64,000 nt of DNA from the NCBI RefSeq assembly GCF_033063295.1, contig NZ_JAWJZH010000001.1:2604001-2668000 (forward strand), read 5' to 3'. Numbering within the stretch: the first letter of the stretch is position 1; every line of letters starts with the position of its first letter. Positions 37,398 to 46,690 of the stretch are shown one piece after another. This DNA comes from Nitrosomonas sp. Is35 (GTDB lineage: Bacteria > Pseudomonadota > Gammaproteobacteria > Burkholderiales > Nitrosomonadaceae). The position numbers were made by a program, and so were the translations under genes. The notes under the pieces were generated by a model. The model had not been told where the DNA came from. It saw only the letters and a program-made list of their open reading frames with translations, and did no database searches.

Positions 37398-38795
37398 TTA
37401 GAAAGGCAAAATCGCATCCAGTGAAAATACGATCTGATCCTTGTTGCCGCCAAAAGGCCGGTAAGCCGAAGCTTGCAGCGATTCGTGCAATGCATCCACA
37501 CGGTCATAACGGATATTCGGACGGATGTTCAATTGTTTCAATCCTTGCCAGCCGATTTTTAATGTTTTAGCGGCTTTCCAGTTCGCGCCGAGGGTCACTG
37601 CATAATAATCGGCGGGAGTACTGGTACCCAACAAGCCGATGTTACTCGCAAAGCTTCTTCCCGTGTAATCGGTTGCCGCGGTCACCCTGCCCGGTGCAAA
37701 CACACGGAAGCCGTCACGGTCACGAAACCATTCAGCCCGCACACCGACCGATACATCCGGCGTCACATCATAGTAAAAGTGTGAATTAACACCGTACCAT
37801 TCCGCATCCTTGACAACACCGGAATATATGTTATTAAATAACATAACGTTATCCGCAAAACCGTGATCATGTTGCAGAATCAGATGCGTTTTGTCTGTGA
37901 ATTTATGTTTCAGGACGATGCTGTACATTCCCCAAAAACTGCTGTTGCGTGTTGAAGTCGTACTACCGGTACCGCTGACATTGAGAGAAGTGTTGTGATC
38001 ATCACTGCTCCATGTGACACCACCGATCCCGCCCCAATTTTCCATCTGTTTGTCAAAATTACCATCCCAGCCGCCTGTTCCGCTACCGCCGATAGTACCA
38101 AACATCGCCACGACGTTTTTATTCACATTGTAGTTACCCAATACGCCGGTATGCGTGAAAGGCTCGCCGTACTGCATCGTATAGGCATGGGTATAGAAAA
38201 AGTTATTGGGTGCTGGAACCGTTTCATACCCGATTGGTGTATAGAAATGGCCCACTTTAATATTCAAGCCATTACCAACTGGCGCATATATCTCGGCAAA
38301 AGCTTGCGGAATTGCAATGCCATACGTACGGCTGGAATTACAGCATATCTCCAGGTCCCAGTTACCCCTATCCGCCAAGGGCCTGCCGTTATTCACATCA
38401 AAAGCGGGATTACCATAAGCTTGGGTGAAAATAGCATCAGTACCGAACATAAAATCAGCCCGGAAACCAAAATCCCAACCTTTGCCTTCTGTTTTTACCC
38501 CGCGTTGTATAAAGAAATTTAATTGATTCAATTGAAACCTGTTCGCTTGATCCGCGAAAGTAACCGGTCCCATGAAACCATGTGTCTGGCTTGGGTTAAA
38601 CGTTGCACCACCTTGCACCCAGCCACCAAATTCAATGCCGCTATTTTTAATTGCTTTGGCAAAAGGATTATTATTTAAACTGTCGGTACTCATCACGCTG
38701 TTTGCATGAACACCAGATGAACTCATACCAAGCAGCAACAACCCTCCTGCCACAGCATGCGTCATCTGTTTTTTGTCGATCGCTTTATACGCCAT
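37398..38795 (-). CDS. Outer membrane beta-barrel porin (BBP2-like)
   Basis: A 465-residue outer-membrane protein: signal peptide (AVAGGLLLLGMSSSGVHA) and alternating beta-strands rich in aromatic ends, closing with SLDAILPF (C-terminal Phe, the BAM signal). The pattern (GGWVQGGATFNPSQ, FFIQRGV, FGFRADFMFGTDA, VKVGHFYTPIGYE-type strands) matches the putative beta-barrel porin-2 family. It probably lets small solutes cross the outer membrane; the substrate is unknown. AGGGGG lies upstream of the ATG. Confidence 0.85.
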   Translation of the reverse strand: MAYKAIDKKQMTHAVAGGLLLLGMSSSGVHANSVMSTDSLNNNPFAKAIKNSGIEFGGWVQGGATFNPSQTHGFMGPVTFADQANRFQLNQLNFFIQRGVKTEGKGWDFGFRADFMFGTDAIFTQAYGNPAFDVNNGRPLADRGNWDLEICCNSSRTYGIAIPQAFAEIYAPVGNGLNIKVGHFYTPIGYETVPAPNNFFYTHAYTMQYGEPFTHTGVLGNYNVNKNVVAMFGTIGGSGTGGWDGNFDKQMENWGGIGGVTWSSDDHNTSLNVSGTGSTTSTRNSSFWGMYSIVLKHKFTDKTHLILQHDHGFADNVMLFNNIYSGVVKDAEWYGVNSHFYYDVTPDVSVGVRAEWFRDRDGFRVFAPGRVTAATDYTGRSFASNIGLLGTSTPADYYAVTLGANWKAAKTLKIGWQGLKQLNIRPNIRYDRVDALHESLQASAYRPFGGNKDQIVFSLDAILPF

Positions 38796-39232
38796 TCTTC
38801 CCCCTCTTTAAAAAAGACTATAAAAAATAAACACATAATAGAGCCACAAAAACCATAACTAGCACATGGATTGAACTCTAACACCGAATTGCTTGAAGGG
38901 TCAACGCAAACCTTCGGGATATTTGACTGATTAGAAAAAAATATAACACGGAAAATTGTGTTGTGCGCCTTCGTCACTGATACTTGATTCATCACCAGAG
39001 TATTAGCGGGAACACACCTTTAATATTTAATTTTTCCTACAATCCGTAGGCAAAATCCTTGCGTTTATTCTATATCTTAACCCTGTAATACACCCACCGC
39101 TGTTAAAGTTTTAAAACAACCGCTCCGTTAAAAGCAAATCTGATACTGACAGTTTAAATGCAGGTTCGCGTCCCGTGATCCGATTGACTAGTCCGTTGAG
39201 CAAATTTCACGATTAACTTTAAGCAAACGACT
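38796..39232. other. 437-bp divergent intergenic region
   Basis: Separates the porin (minus) from the PilZ gene (plus). It is AT-rich. The one structured element seen is the dyad CCTAC-N5-GTAGG at 39036-39050, preceded by a T-run. No coding frame or RNA was recognised. Confidence 0.45.
39036..39050. promoter_or_regulatory. CCTAC-N5-GTAGG dyad
   Basis: A 5+5+5 inverted repeat, CCTACAATCCGTAGG, in the porin/PilZ intergenic region. A related dyad, TTCCTA-N7-TAGGAA, lies upstream of the PEP-CTERM gene at 47464-47482. Possible operator; unproven. Confidence 0.35.
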
Positions 39233-40105
39233 ATGGATTTGATACCCATACAAACAACAGACTTGATGGTTGGCCAACCGCTGCCGTGGGATTTATTCGA
39301 TCAGGGTCGTCAACCCATACAAAAGCGCGGTTACATTTTCAAGACGGAAGATGAGTTAAAACAACTGGAAGAATTACCGGTCTTCCGCATGGAAAAGCAA
39401 GATCCAGAACAAACGGAACCCGTTACTCAAGCACCGGAAAAAACCGGCTTTGAAGATATGCATCTGAAAGTAGGCCATAAAATGCATCTCACTTTGGCCA
39501 CTTATTCAAAAAATGCCAGCGAAAACAACTCATGCGCGGTTTCCATGATCGGCTATGTGCCGGACAGCACTTTGATTGTCTCCATGCCTGCATCCGATCA
39601 ATTAATCGGCGAGCCTTTTATTGAAGGTGAGCAAATTCACGTGCGCTTAATTACCGGGCAATATGCGTATAAATTTACCGTTTTTGTCGACAAGATTATT
39701 CGAGTGCCTTTTAAATACTTACACTTGTCTTTCCCCAAAGACATACAAGGTCAAAGTATCCGGAAGTCACGCCGAATCAAATGCAATTTCCCCGCAACAG
39801 TTGCTGAGAAATCAATTCCGATCAGCATCACGGATCTCAGTATCTGCGGCGCCGGAATCACGTCAAGCCTGCCATTGGGAACATTAGGTTCGGAAGTCAC
39901 GCTATCTTTTGCTATCGCTTTACATGACAGGGAAATACCTTTATCCATCAAAGCGACCATCAGATCCGCCAAGCAAAGCGCCAAGAAAAATCAGAAAATA
40001 ATCTGCACGGGCGTTGAATATACCGGCATCAAACCGGATCAAGTATTCGCGCTACGTCACTTGATTTATCAGGAAATAGTTGAACACCCTGAAAATGTAA
40101 TTTAA
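39233..40105 (+). CDS. PilZ-domain c-di-GMP receptor (YcgR-like)
   Basis: A 290-residue protein. The middle (about 75-170) resembles the YcgR N-terminal barrel (LKVGHKMHLTLA, LIVSMPASDQLIGEPFIEGE). The C-terminal PilZ domain begins at the RKSRRIKCNFPA motif (RxxxR) and has DLSICGAGI for the (D/N)xSxxG signature, so c-di-GMP binding should be intact. YcgR proteins act as c-di-GMP-dependent flagellar brakes or affect surface attachment. The N-terminal 70 residues are unlike YcgR. The stop codon is part of a strong terminator stem. Confidence 0.88.
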   Translation: MDLIPIQTTDLMVGQPLPWDLFDQGRQPIQKRGYIFKTEDELKQLEELPVFRMEKQDPEQTEPVTQAPEKTGFEDMHLKVGHKMHLTLATYSKNASENNSCAVSMIGYVPDSTLIVSMPASDQLIGEPFIEGEQIHVRLITGQYAYKFTVFVDKIIRVPFKYLHLSFPKDIQGQSIRKSRRIKCNFPATVAEKSIPISITDLSICGAGITSSLPLGTLGSEVTLSFAIALHDREIPLSIKATIRSAKQSAKKNQKIICTGVEYTGIKPDQVFALRHLIYQEIVEHPENVI

Positions 40106-40137
40106 ACGATGGCGGGAAGGAATTCCCGCCATCGTTT
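40104..40137. terminator. Bidirectional Rho-independent terminator overlapping the stop codon
   Basis: A 15-bp perfect stem with GGAA loop, AAACGATGGCGGGAA pairing with TTCCCGCCATCGTTT. It starts within the PilZ stop codon and ends six bases before the stop of the convergent CPBP gene at 40143, so it serves both. Confidence 0.9.
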
Positions 40138-40142
40138 TCCCT

Positions 40143-40808
40143 CTACCAGAAACCCCAATTCCCTGTCAGCACGATCCATATACCCAATACCGCATTGGTA
40201 ACCGCATGCGCGAGAATCGGCAACCACAGCGTTCTGCTACGCGTGTATAACAGACCGTAAACAATACCGGCAAATAACCCCGCCAGCCATAAGCTGTGCG
40301 CGAGCGCAAATAAGGCAGCAGCGATGCCGAAGGCTTTAATTCCAACCTGCGCCGGATTGACGGTCAGAAAATTGGGATGCTCAATCCAGCGCATCAGAAA
40401 TGACCGCCAGAAAAGCTCCTCCATCACCGGAACCACCAGCGCTGCGCCGATGATTCGCACTGTCACAAGAAACCAGTCGATTTCACCGTTATCGCGCGGA
40501 TCAAATCCCACCGCGTCACCCATCACCATCCAATCGGCCGTCAGATTAATCCACGCGATAAAGACCACAATACCGGCGACCAGCGCAGCCCCCCAAATCC
40601 GGAAGCCTGCACCGCTGGGCCAGCGCAATTCACTGTAAGCGCTTCGCATCACCCACAACAAACCGGCCACGACTGCGATTTTCACCACATAGAGCAGACG
40701 CAATTCATCAACTTGCCAGCCAAACTTCAACAACACATCTTCCAATATCATGAAAAAAACATAGGCAGCAAAAGGCGCAATCCGGTACAGATTCGTGCGA
40801 TCAATCAT
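40143..40808 (-). CDS. CPBP-family intramembrane protease (PEP-CTERM-associated CAAX type)
   Basis: A 221-residue integral membrane protein with about six to seven TM helices and all CPBP/Abi metalloprotease motifs: EELFWR (EExxxR) in PVMEELFWRSFLMRW, FALAH (FxxxH) and HAVTN (HxxxN). It resembles the CAAX protease-related proteins that travel with exosortase/PEP-CTERM systems, and a PEP-CTERM protein is encoded at 46691, so a link to protein sorting or envelope maturation is reasonable (inference). No exosortase is in the window. Confidence 0.85.
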   Translation of the reverse strand: MIDRTNLYRIAPFAAYVFFMILEDVLLKFGWQVDELRLLYVVKIAVVAGLLWVMRSAYSELRWPSGAGFRIWGAALVAGIVVFIAWINLTADWMVMGDAVGFDPRDNGEIDWFLVTVRIIGAALVVPVMEELFWRSFLMRWIEHPNFLTVNPAQVGIKAFGIAAALFALAHSLWLAGLFAGIVYGLLYTRSRTLWLPILAHAVTNAVLGIWIVLTGNWGFW

Positions 40809-40976
40809 TGATCAATTCCTTATTAAATTTTTGTGATGGGCAACGAACAACAGCGGGTATTCAATCCATGGATCTCATTCCAGCCAGTGTATAAGAGCGG
40901 GTAAAAATCAAAATAGCAATAACAACCAGTTACCTGTCCTTTATCGAATATTAACGTCAACCGCGTTGCGATGAAA

Positions 40977-42134
40977 TCACAACACCAGTGGCAATTCCCA
41001 TTGACGGGAAGCGTCGGCCGCCGGCACGGCAGTCTCGGCGCACAGCGCGCTGACTTTCACACCCAATAACCGGATCTTCTTCTGCAACGGCACCCGGCGT
41101 AAACACTCCCCGGCAGCCCTGCGTATCCGGACCGGATCGTTGGTATAGCCAGGCAGAGAAAAATCGCGCGTGATAGTGCGAAAATCCTCGAAACGCAGCT
41201 TGATACTGATGGTACGCCCGGCATAGCCCTTGCGTTTCAAATCACCGGCAACCTGCACACACAATGCGGTAAATGCCTCGGATAAGCCGGGGCGATCCTG
41301 GCGCGGGTGCAGATCGCGCTCAAACGTGGTTTCCCGGCTGATGGACTTAGGCTCTGCATTCGTAATCACCGGACGATGATCGATCCCGCGCGACACCTCA
41401 TACAACCAGGCTGAGTAACTGCGCCCGAAGTGAGTCTGAAGCAAACTCAGTTCGGCCTGCGCCAATTCGGCAATCGTCGTGATACCCAGTGACGCGAGCT
41501 TACTGGCCGCTTTGGGGCCGATACCGTTGATTTTTCGCACCGGCAGCGGCCAAATCCGCTCCGCGATGTCATCAAACGCCAGGATGGTCAAACCATCGGG
41601 CTTCTCCAGATCGGAGCAGATTTTTGCCAACAGTTTATTCGGCGTGATACCAATCGAACACGAAAGCCCGGTCGCGTCTTTCACCGCCTGCTTAATCCGC
41701 CGCGCCAGCGGCAGCGTATCTTCCGGCAGACCGGTCAAATCGATATAGATTTCATCGATACCGGAATCTTCAATCTGCGCGGCAATACCGGCAACCGCGC
41801 TTTTGAACAAACGCGAATAATGCCGGTAAACAGGAAAATCAACCGGCAGCAGAATCGCATCCGGCGCCAGCTGTGCAGCCTTCATCACCCCCATAGCGGA
41901 ATGCACACCCAGCGCACGCGCCTCATACGTAGCGGTGGTAATGACACCGCGCCCGGCATAATCGCGCAAACGGTAAAAATGCCGTTTGCCATCGGCTTGC
42001 AGCACCGGCTGGTGCTCGTCCCTTCCGCCGATCACGACCGGCAAGCCGCGCAATTCTGGATAACGCAACAGCTCGACCGAGGCGTAAAAAGCATCCATAT
42101 CCAGATGCGCGATGCGGCGTTGCGGGGTATCCAT
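40977..42134 (-). CDS. dinB: DNA polymerase IV (Y-family)
   Basis: A 385-residue error-prone translesion polymerase. Catalytic acids are in HLDMDAFYASVE at the N-terminus and in GIDEIYIDLTG. The helix-hairpin-helix region (INGIGPKAASKLASLGI) and little-finger domain follow. The C-terminus ends QWELPLVL, which may serve as a beta-clamp contact. No LexA-type CTGT-N8-ACAG box was found in the 130 bp upstream, so SOS control is not supported from the sequence. Confidence 0.94.
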   Translation of the reverse strand: MDTPQRRIAHLDMDAFYASVELLRYPELRGLPVVIGGRDEHQPVLQADGKRHFYRLRDYAGRGVITTATYEARALGVHSAMGVMKAAQLAPDAILLPVDFPVYRHYSRLFKSAVAGIAAQIEDSGIDEIYIDLTGLPEDTLPLARRIKQAVKDATGLSCSIGITPNKLLAKICSDLEKPDGLTILAFDDIAERIWPLPVRKINGIGPKAASKLASLGITTIAELAQAELSLLQTHFGRSYSAWLYEVSRGIDHRPVITNAEPKSISRETTFERDLHPRQDRPGLSEAFTALCVQVAGDLKRKGYAGRTISIKLRFEDFRTITRDFSLPGYTNDPVRIRRAAGECLRRVPLQKKIRLLGVKVSALCAETAVPAADASRQWELPLVL

Positions 42135-42267
42135 TGTTTACACGATAGCAAAATGAGGATTGTGATAAATTACACCATAAAACCAATATCAGTGAGCACG
42201 GCCTCTTCTTTGGCCACAAGCTTTTTACTTTATGTTTGAGATTGAACGATCAACAAAGAAAATTGAT

Positions 42268-42522
42268 ATGCATTGGACAGTCTATATCCTAAGATGCGCC
42301 GATGGAAGTCTGTATACCGGAATCACAACCAATCTGACGCGCCGAGTCAAAGCGCACGACGCAGGCAAAGGCGCGCGCTACACCCAAGGCCGTGGGCCAT
42401 TCCAGCTTGTACACCAAGAATTCCATAAAAACCGCGCAGAAGCGACAAAAAGAGAGCTATCGATAAAATCCCTATCGCGCAGCCAAAAGCTGGAATTAAT
42501 TTCCGCATACTCAGCATCTTGA
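42268..42522 (+). CDS. GIY-YIG nuclease-superfamily small protein
   Basis: An 84-residue UPF0213/YhbQ-like GIY-YIG domain: WTVYILRCADGSLYTGIT with the Arg-containing helix TNLTRRVKAHDAGKGARYT and the Glu in RAEATKRELSIK. YhbQ-type proteins have been linked to DNA end or repair processing, but the role is open. The ATG at 42268 gives the family start. It lies 8 bp before the YchJ gene. Confidence 0.9.
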   Translation: MHWTVYILRCADGSLYTGITTNLTRRVKAHDAGKGARYTQGRGPFQLVHQEFHKNRAEATKRELSIKSLSRSQKLELISAYSAS

Positions 42523-42530
42523 GTACCAGC

Positions 42531-42923
42531 ATGAAAAGCACACAAGAATCATCCTGCCCGTGCGGCAGCGGCAAGCCATACAACAGCTGTTGCGGCCGTT
42601 ATCTGGATCAAAACGAAATTGCCATCACGGCGGAAAACCTGATGCGCTCACGCTACAGCGCCTATACATTGATGCGTGAAGACTATCTGCTGGCCACCTG
42701 GCATTCCAATACACGCCCGGCCTCCCTGAATTTGACCGGACAACCGGCGCAGCATTGGCTTAGCTTAACCGTCAAACGGCATGAACAAACTGCTGCGGAT
42801 CAGGCCATCGTGGAATTTACCGCACGTTACAAAATCAACGGCCGGGCGCACCGCTTGCACGAAATCAGCCGCTTCGTGCGGGAAAATGGCCGGTGGTTTT
42901 ATGTGGATGGCGAGATTCTGTGA
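42531..42923 (+). CDS. YchJ-family SEC-C motif protein
   Basis: A 130-residue UPF0225/YchJ protein. It starts with a SEC-C zinc motif (SCPCGSGKPYNSCCGRYL) and continues with the conserved LMRSRYSAYTLMREDYLLATWH and the C-terminal FVRENGRWFYVDGEIL with an NTF2-like fold. Function is unknown in the family. It is co-directional with the GIY-YIG gene, with a very short spacer. Confidence 0.92.
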   Translation: MKSTQESSCPCGSGKPYNSCCGRYLDQNEIAITAENLMRSRYSAYTLMREDYLLATWHSNTRPASLNLTGQPAQHWLSLTVKRHEQTAADQAIVEFTARYKINGRAHRLHEISRFVRENGRWFYVDGEIL

Positions 42924-42987
42924 ATTTTGCGGGATTGCGCTCCAACACACCCGGCTCTCTGAATCGTAAAAGATGTTCCGCGAGCGC

Positions 42988-43956
42988 TTAAAACGATGTT
43001 TTATTCCCCGTACCGAAAAATTGCGCGATCAAAGCTATAAGATCAACGATTGATTGAATATTCCGCGCACCGGTAAAAAACCGGCCATCTTCGATCATAT
43101 CGCTCCATAAGAACACACCCAGCCCGCCAATTTCTTTCGATTGATCCAATAAATAGGCATATCGGTATAGTTGATCCATTAGCGTTTCGACATCGTCAAA
43201 GAGTTTGTCGGCTAAGAACCCTCCAGGCACTAAAAATAATTTACGGCCTATCGGATTCGCTGATTCGAGCGCCTGCATGGTGCTCCACACCCCTGTTCCA
43301 TAATCAACGTGTGAGTTATAACCCAGTTCCGGCGAGCCGCAGAAATTAAAATCGCCATAACAATCAAAACCCAAATACTCGGCATCATCCAGCATAATCA
43401 CGAGTTCATCGGGGTAAGCTTGCTTTTGCAGGACTAACTCAGCCCAAGCTTCAATATGTATCACACCAGCCCCCGGAAATTGCTGTCTAAGCAATCGCCC
43501 TACCGATCTCAATGCAGACAAAGTGCCTGCATAGCGATTTTCGATATCATGGCATGCCTTGGGTTTTCCTTCGCTACACGCCTTTCGTATCATCCACAAC
43601 GGTTCATCGAATAAAAATAAAATTTCTCTATGGTGCACGGCAGACATCTCAATTGCATCAATAATCCCATACGGATCGTTCCGGTACATGCCGGTTTCCG
43701 GATCAAACAGAAGCTTGCCTATCGAAATCACCGGAAGCATCTTGTACACATTAGCATCAAGATAGCGTGTAATTTCATCGACACTCTTTGGTATAAATCC
43801 AAACGCATTACTGAATTCTGCTATTTCATCGATGTGTTCGACCTCATTCAAAAATGATCCAATGATTTTTTGAGGCCGGTCGGTATTGAAATATGATGCT
43901 TGCACATCAACCGGAGATAACAAAACAACCAGCATAAAAGCAATATACTTATCCAT
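42988..43956 (-). CDS. Secreted TIM-barrel-like hypothetical protein
   Basis: A 322-residue protein with a signal peptide (FMLVVLLSPVDVQA). The body has an alternating strand-helix pattern with Asp/Glu at strand ends (ILFLFDEPLW, VIHIEAWAELVL, LVIMLDDAEYLG, GLGVFLWSDMI), like a TIM-barrel glycosidase-type fold. No family is recognised, and a catalytic pair can only be guessed (DEPLW, DDAEY). Four Cys in mid-protein (SEGKPKACHDIE, FDCYGDFNFCGSPE) may form disulfides. GGAGG precedes the ATG. Confidence 0.65.
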   Translation of the reverse strand: MDKYIAFMLVVLLSPVDVQASYFNTDRPQKIIGSFLNEVEHIDEIAEFSNAFGFIPKSVDEITRYLDANVYKMLPVISIGKLLFDPETGMYRNDPYGIIDAIEMSAVHHREILFLFDEPLWMIRKACSEGKPKACHDIENRYAGTLSALRSVGRLLRQQFPGAGVIHIEAWAELVLQKQAYPDELVIMLDDAEYLGFDCYGDFNFCGSPELGYNSHVDYGTGVWSTMQALESANPIGRKLFLVPGGFLADKLFDDVETLMDQLYRYAYLLDQSKEIGGLGVFLWSDMIEDGRFFTGARNIQSIVDLIALIAQFFGTGNKTSF

Positions 43957-44088
43957 ACGTCCTCCACTTTTTCACCACGGATTCAGTATAAGGCTATGAT
44001 TAATATTGTTCTGTGCGAAAAATCACGGAGTTACTACTATTCAGCACAAACTGCTTATCCGGATAAATTGCTGATAAGGAATTGAATC

Positions 44089-44637
44089 TCACAACGCTTC
44101 GTAACGAATTTCCACCACCTCCAGTTCTTCCAATCCACCCGGCGTATGCAGCTTCACCACGTCGCCTTCATGCGCCTTGAGCAGCGCTTTGGCGAGCGGG
44201 GAAATCCAGCTGATACGGCCGCGCCCGGGATCGGCTTCGTCCATGCCGACGATGCTGTAGGTGTTTTCCTCGCCTTGGCTATTGCAAATGGTCACGGTAG
44301 CGCCGAAAAACACTTGATCGCATTCGCCGCGTTGCGCGGGGTCGACCACTTCGGCGTTATCCAGGCGCTTGGATAAAAACCGCAAGCGCCGGTCGATTTC
44401 GCGCAGCCGACGCTTGCCGTAGATATAATCGCCATTTTCCGATCGATCACCATTGGAAGCCGCCCAGGTAATCGTTTTAACCAATTCCGGCCGTTCCACT
44501 TTCCACAACTGATCGAATTCATCCTTCAGCCGCTGATGGCCCGCCGGGGTAATGTAGTTTTTCAAGCCCTGCGGCAACTTCGGCGTATCGTCCGGTTCGT
44601 CGTCGTCTTCGTTTTCCTTGGTAAAGGCTTTATTCAT
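44089..44637 (-). CDS. greB: Transcription elongation factor GreB
   Basis: GreB rescues backtracked RNA polymerase by stimulating transcript cleavage. The 182-residue protein has the coiled-coil N-domain (YITPAGHQRLKDEFDQLW, then WAASNGDRSENGDYIYGKRR with the acidic tip) and the C-terminal FKBP-like domain (GRISWISPLAKALLKAHEGD). A 25-residue acidic N-terminal extension (MNKAFTKENEDDDEPDD) is typical of the longer GreB forms. The start at 44637 is preferred over the upstream ATGs. Confidence 0.93.
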   Translation of the reverse strand: MNKAFTKENEDDDEPDDTPKLPQGLKNYITPAGHQRLKDEFDQLWKVERPELVKTITWAASNGDRSENGDYIYGKRRLREIDRRLRFLSKRLDNAEVVDPAQRGECDQVFFGATVTICNSQGEENTYSIVGMDEADPGRGRISWISPLAKALLKAHEGDVVKLHTPGGLEELEVVEIRYEAL

Positions 44638-44795
44638 GATCACCATTATTATCAGCAAAAGGGAACCGCTAAGATAGCGGTCTTCCCTGTTCTATTCAAG
44701 ATCATTCACCGCAACGCCTCTCCCATCTTGCAAAATAGGGAAGAAACCTTACGTTCAGCACAGTATCTAATGATCGTACTTAACAGGAGGTCATC

Positions 44796-46112
44796 ATGCT
44801 AATGAACCGGCGCCAATTTTTGAGCATATCCGGCGCAACAGCCTGTATGGCTGCATGCTCACCTCAGGTTCTCGCAACACAACCGCTGACGCGAGTTCCG
44901 CAACAAAATGGTTCGGCTGCATTGAAAGCCATGCGGAACCTGTCGCAACAACGCAGCCGGTTGCTCGGCTATCCCATCAATATGACCACTCCGCCGGATG
45001 AGTTTTTCGCCTGGCGCAATGAACTCGCGGCCGTGGGTTTCAATCAATTCGCTTTCAACAATGTCGGCAATCCTTACGACCATAGCCATATCCCGTTTAA
45101 TTGCCATCCGTTTGAAAAGGAATTGATCGATCGTTTCGGCGCAGTGTATGGCTTCGCACCGGATAATATCTGGGGATTCCTTACCAACAGCGGCACCGAC
45201 AGCAATATGCACGGGCTGTATATGGGCCGTACGATTCTTAAAAGCCGCACCGGCGTCACGCCGAAAATTTATTTCACGCGCGAAGCGCACTATTCGATTC
45301 AGATTCTGCGCGATCTCTTGCATCTCGACTGGGTGGTGGTAGGCACGCGGCCCGACGGCAGCATGGACGCCAATGATCTGGAACGGCAGTTGAACGCCAA
45401 TCCCAACCACCCCGCCTTGGTGGTCGCAACCATCGGCACCACGTTTAAAGGCGCGATTGATCCGGTTGATGCTATTCAAGCCAAGCTAAAACACCGCACC
45501 GCTTATCTGCATTTGGACGCCGCGTTATTCGGCGGCTATTTGCCGCACACCGCGTTTGCCGCTGACTTGCGGCACAACGTCAGCCATCCGGTTTCCAAAG
45601 CAGGACTGAAACGCTACGATTCCATCGCCGTTTCCTGTCACAAATTTTTTGGCTTCCCCTCGCCCGCCGGATTGTTCATCACCACGCGCACGAACTTTGA
45701 AGCGTTCCGCACCCCGTTCAGCGAAATTCACGACCCGGAATACATCCAGCAAGTACCCGGCACGATCAGCTGTTCGCGCGATGCCGTCAAACCGGCCGAA
45801 TTTTACTTTTTCAGTTCGGAATCGGCGTTTGCCCGGCAAGCTGCCGATGCCAAAGCAATGCTGGATAACACCGCTTATTTACTGAAAGAAATGAACAATC
45901 ACTATAGTTACCTGCGGCCGGTGCGCGCCAATGACCGTTCGAATACGATTTACTTCATCACCCCGAGTAAAGCCATCGTCGATCATTACTCGTTAGCGAC
46001 CATGCAACTTGATATTGACGGAGAACGGACGCCCTGTGCGCATGTCGTGATCATGCCCCATGCCAAGAAAGAGATTCTCGACCGGTTTCTAACCGACTTG
46101 CGCAAATCCTGA
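44796..46112 (+). CDS. Tat-signal PLP-dependent decarboxylase (histidine decarboxylase-like)
   Basis: A 438-residue group II PLP decarboxylase most like Gram-negative histidine/serine decarboxylases: GFLTNSGTDSNMHGLYMGRT, FTREAHYSI, VVATIGTTFKGAIDPVD, the PLP-ring Asp241 in YLHLDAALFGG and the Schiff-base Lys283 in AVSCHKFFGFPSP. The N-terminus carries a twin-arginine signal (NRRQFLSISGATACMAACS) with a lipobox, so a folded, cofactor-loaded enzyme would be exported to the periplasm as a lipoprotein. That is rare for PLP enzymes. AGGAGG supports the start at 44796. The substrate is not proven; amine production in the periplasm is an inference. Confidence 0.85.
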   Translation: MLMNRRQFLSISGATACMAACSPQVLATQPLTRVPQQNGSAALKAMRNLSQQRSRLLGYPINMTTPPDEFFAWRNELAAVGFNQFAFNNVGNPYDHSHIPFNCHPFEKELIDRFGAVYGFAPDNIWGFLTNSGTDSNMHGLYMGRTILKSRTGVTPKIYFTREAHYSIQILRDLLHLDWVVVGTRPDGSMDANDLERQLNANPNHPALVVATIGTTFKGAIDPVDAIQAKLKHRTAYLHLDAALFGGYLPHTAFAADLRHNVSHPVSKAGLKRYDSIAVSCHKFFGFPSPAGLFITTRTNFEAFRTPFSEIHDPEYIQQVPGTISCSRDAVKPAEFYFFSSESAFARQAADAKAMLDNTAYLLKEMNNHYSYLRPVRANDRSNTIYFITPSKAIVDHYSLATMQLDIDGERTPCAHVVIMPHAKKEILDRFLTDLRKS

Positions 46113-46120
46113 CGGCGGTT

Positions 46121-46453
46121 TCAATGCACCACGCTGCGGGAAAACACATTGATCACGGCCACGCCCGCGATGATCAGAACCAAACCGATCAGCGCGGGTG
46201 TATCCAGCGATTGCCCCAGAAAAAGCCAGCCGCTCAGGGCGATCAATACGATGCCAACGCCCGACCAGATCGCGTACGCCACACCGACCGGAATGGTTTT
46301 CAGCGTCAACGATAGCAAATAAAAAGCCAGCAAATAACCGGCGACAACGATCAACGATGGCCACAAACGGGTAAACCCTTCGGCGGCTTTGAGGAACGAT
46401 GTCGCGATCACTTCGCTGACAATCGCGACGGCAAGATAAATCCATGGCTGCAT
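46121..46453 (-). CDS. Small multidrug resistance transporter (EmrE-like)
   Basis: A 110-residue SMR-family proton antiporter with four TM helices. The essential Glu lies in AVAIVSEVIATSFLK, and VAYAIWSGVGIVLI matches the family signature; similarity to EmrE runs through the whole length. It exports lipophilic cations or guanidinium-like compounds. AAGGAGT precedes the ATG at 46453, which is chosen over the upstream frame to 46630. It converges with the PLP enzyme gene, 8 bp apart. Confidence 0.93.
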   Translation of the reverse strand: MQPWIYLAVAIVSEVIATSFLKAAEGFTRLWPSLIVVAGYLLAFYLLSLTLKTIPVGVAYAIWSGVGIVLIALSGWLFLGQSLDTPALIGLVLIIAGVAVINVFSRSVVH

Positions 46454-46614
46454 GGGTATCACTCCTTGTGTTGGGATGGTCACAGGCACCGGTTTCAGCC
46501 GGATGCATGAAATAGCTTCGGCTATGTTACCAAAACACGATGGAGTAAACGCAAACCACAGCATGGACGCTGCATGATGATAAACGTGACGATCGAATAT
46601 CGTCAGCGATGGTC

Positions 46615-46652
46615 CAAAAAAAACCGGCACTGCGTTTACCGCAGCGCCGGTT
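46615..46652 (-). terminator. Rho-independent terminator of the PEP-CTERM gene
   Basis: Minus strand: AACCGGC/GCCGGTT plus CGCAG/CTGCG arms with one mismatch and a 5-nt loop, followed by eight T residues. It lies 38 bp after the PEP-CTERM stop at 46691. Confidence 0.88.
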
Positions 46653-46690
46653 CTTCTAAAACAATTTACTACAATCCTACGATCAAGCGA

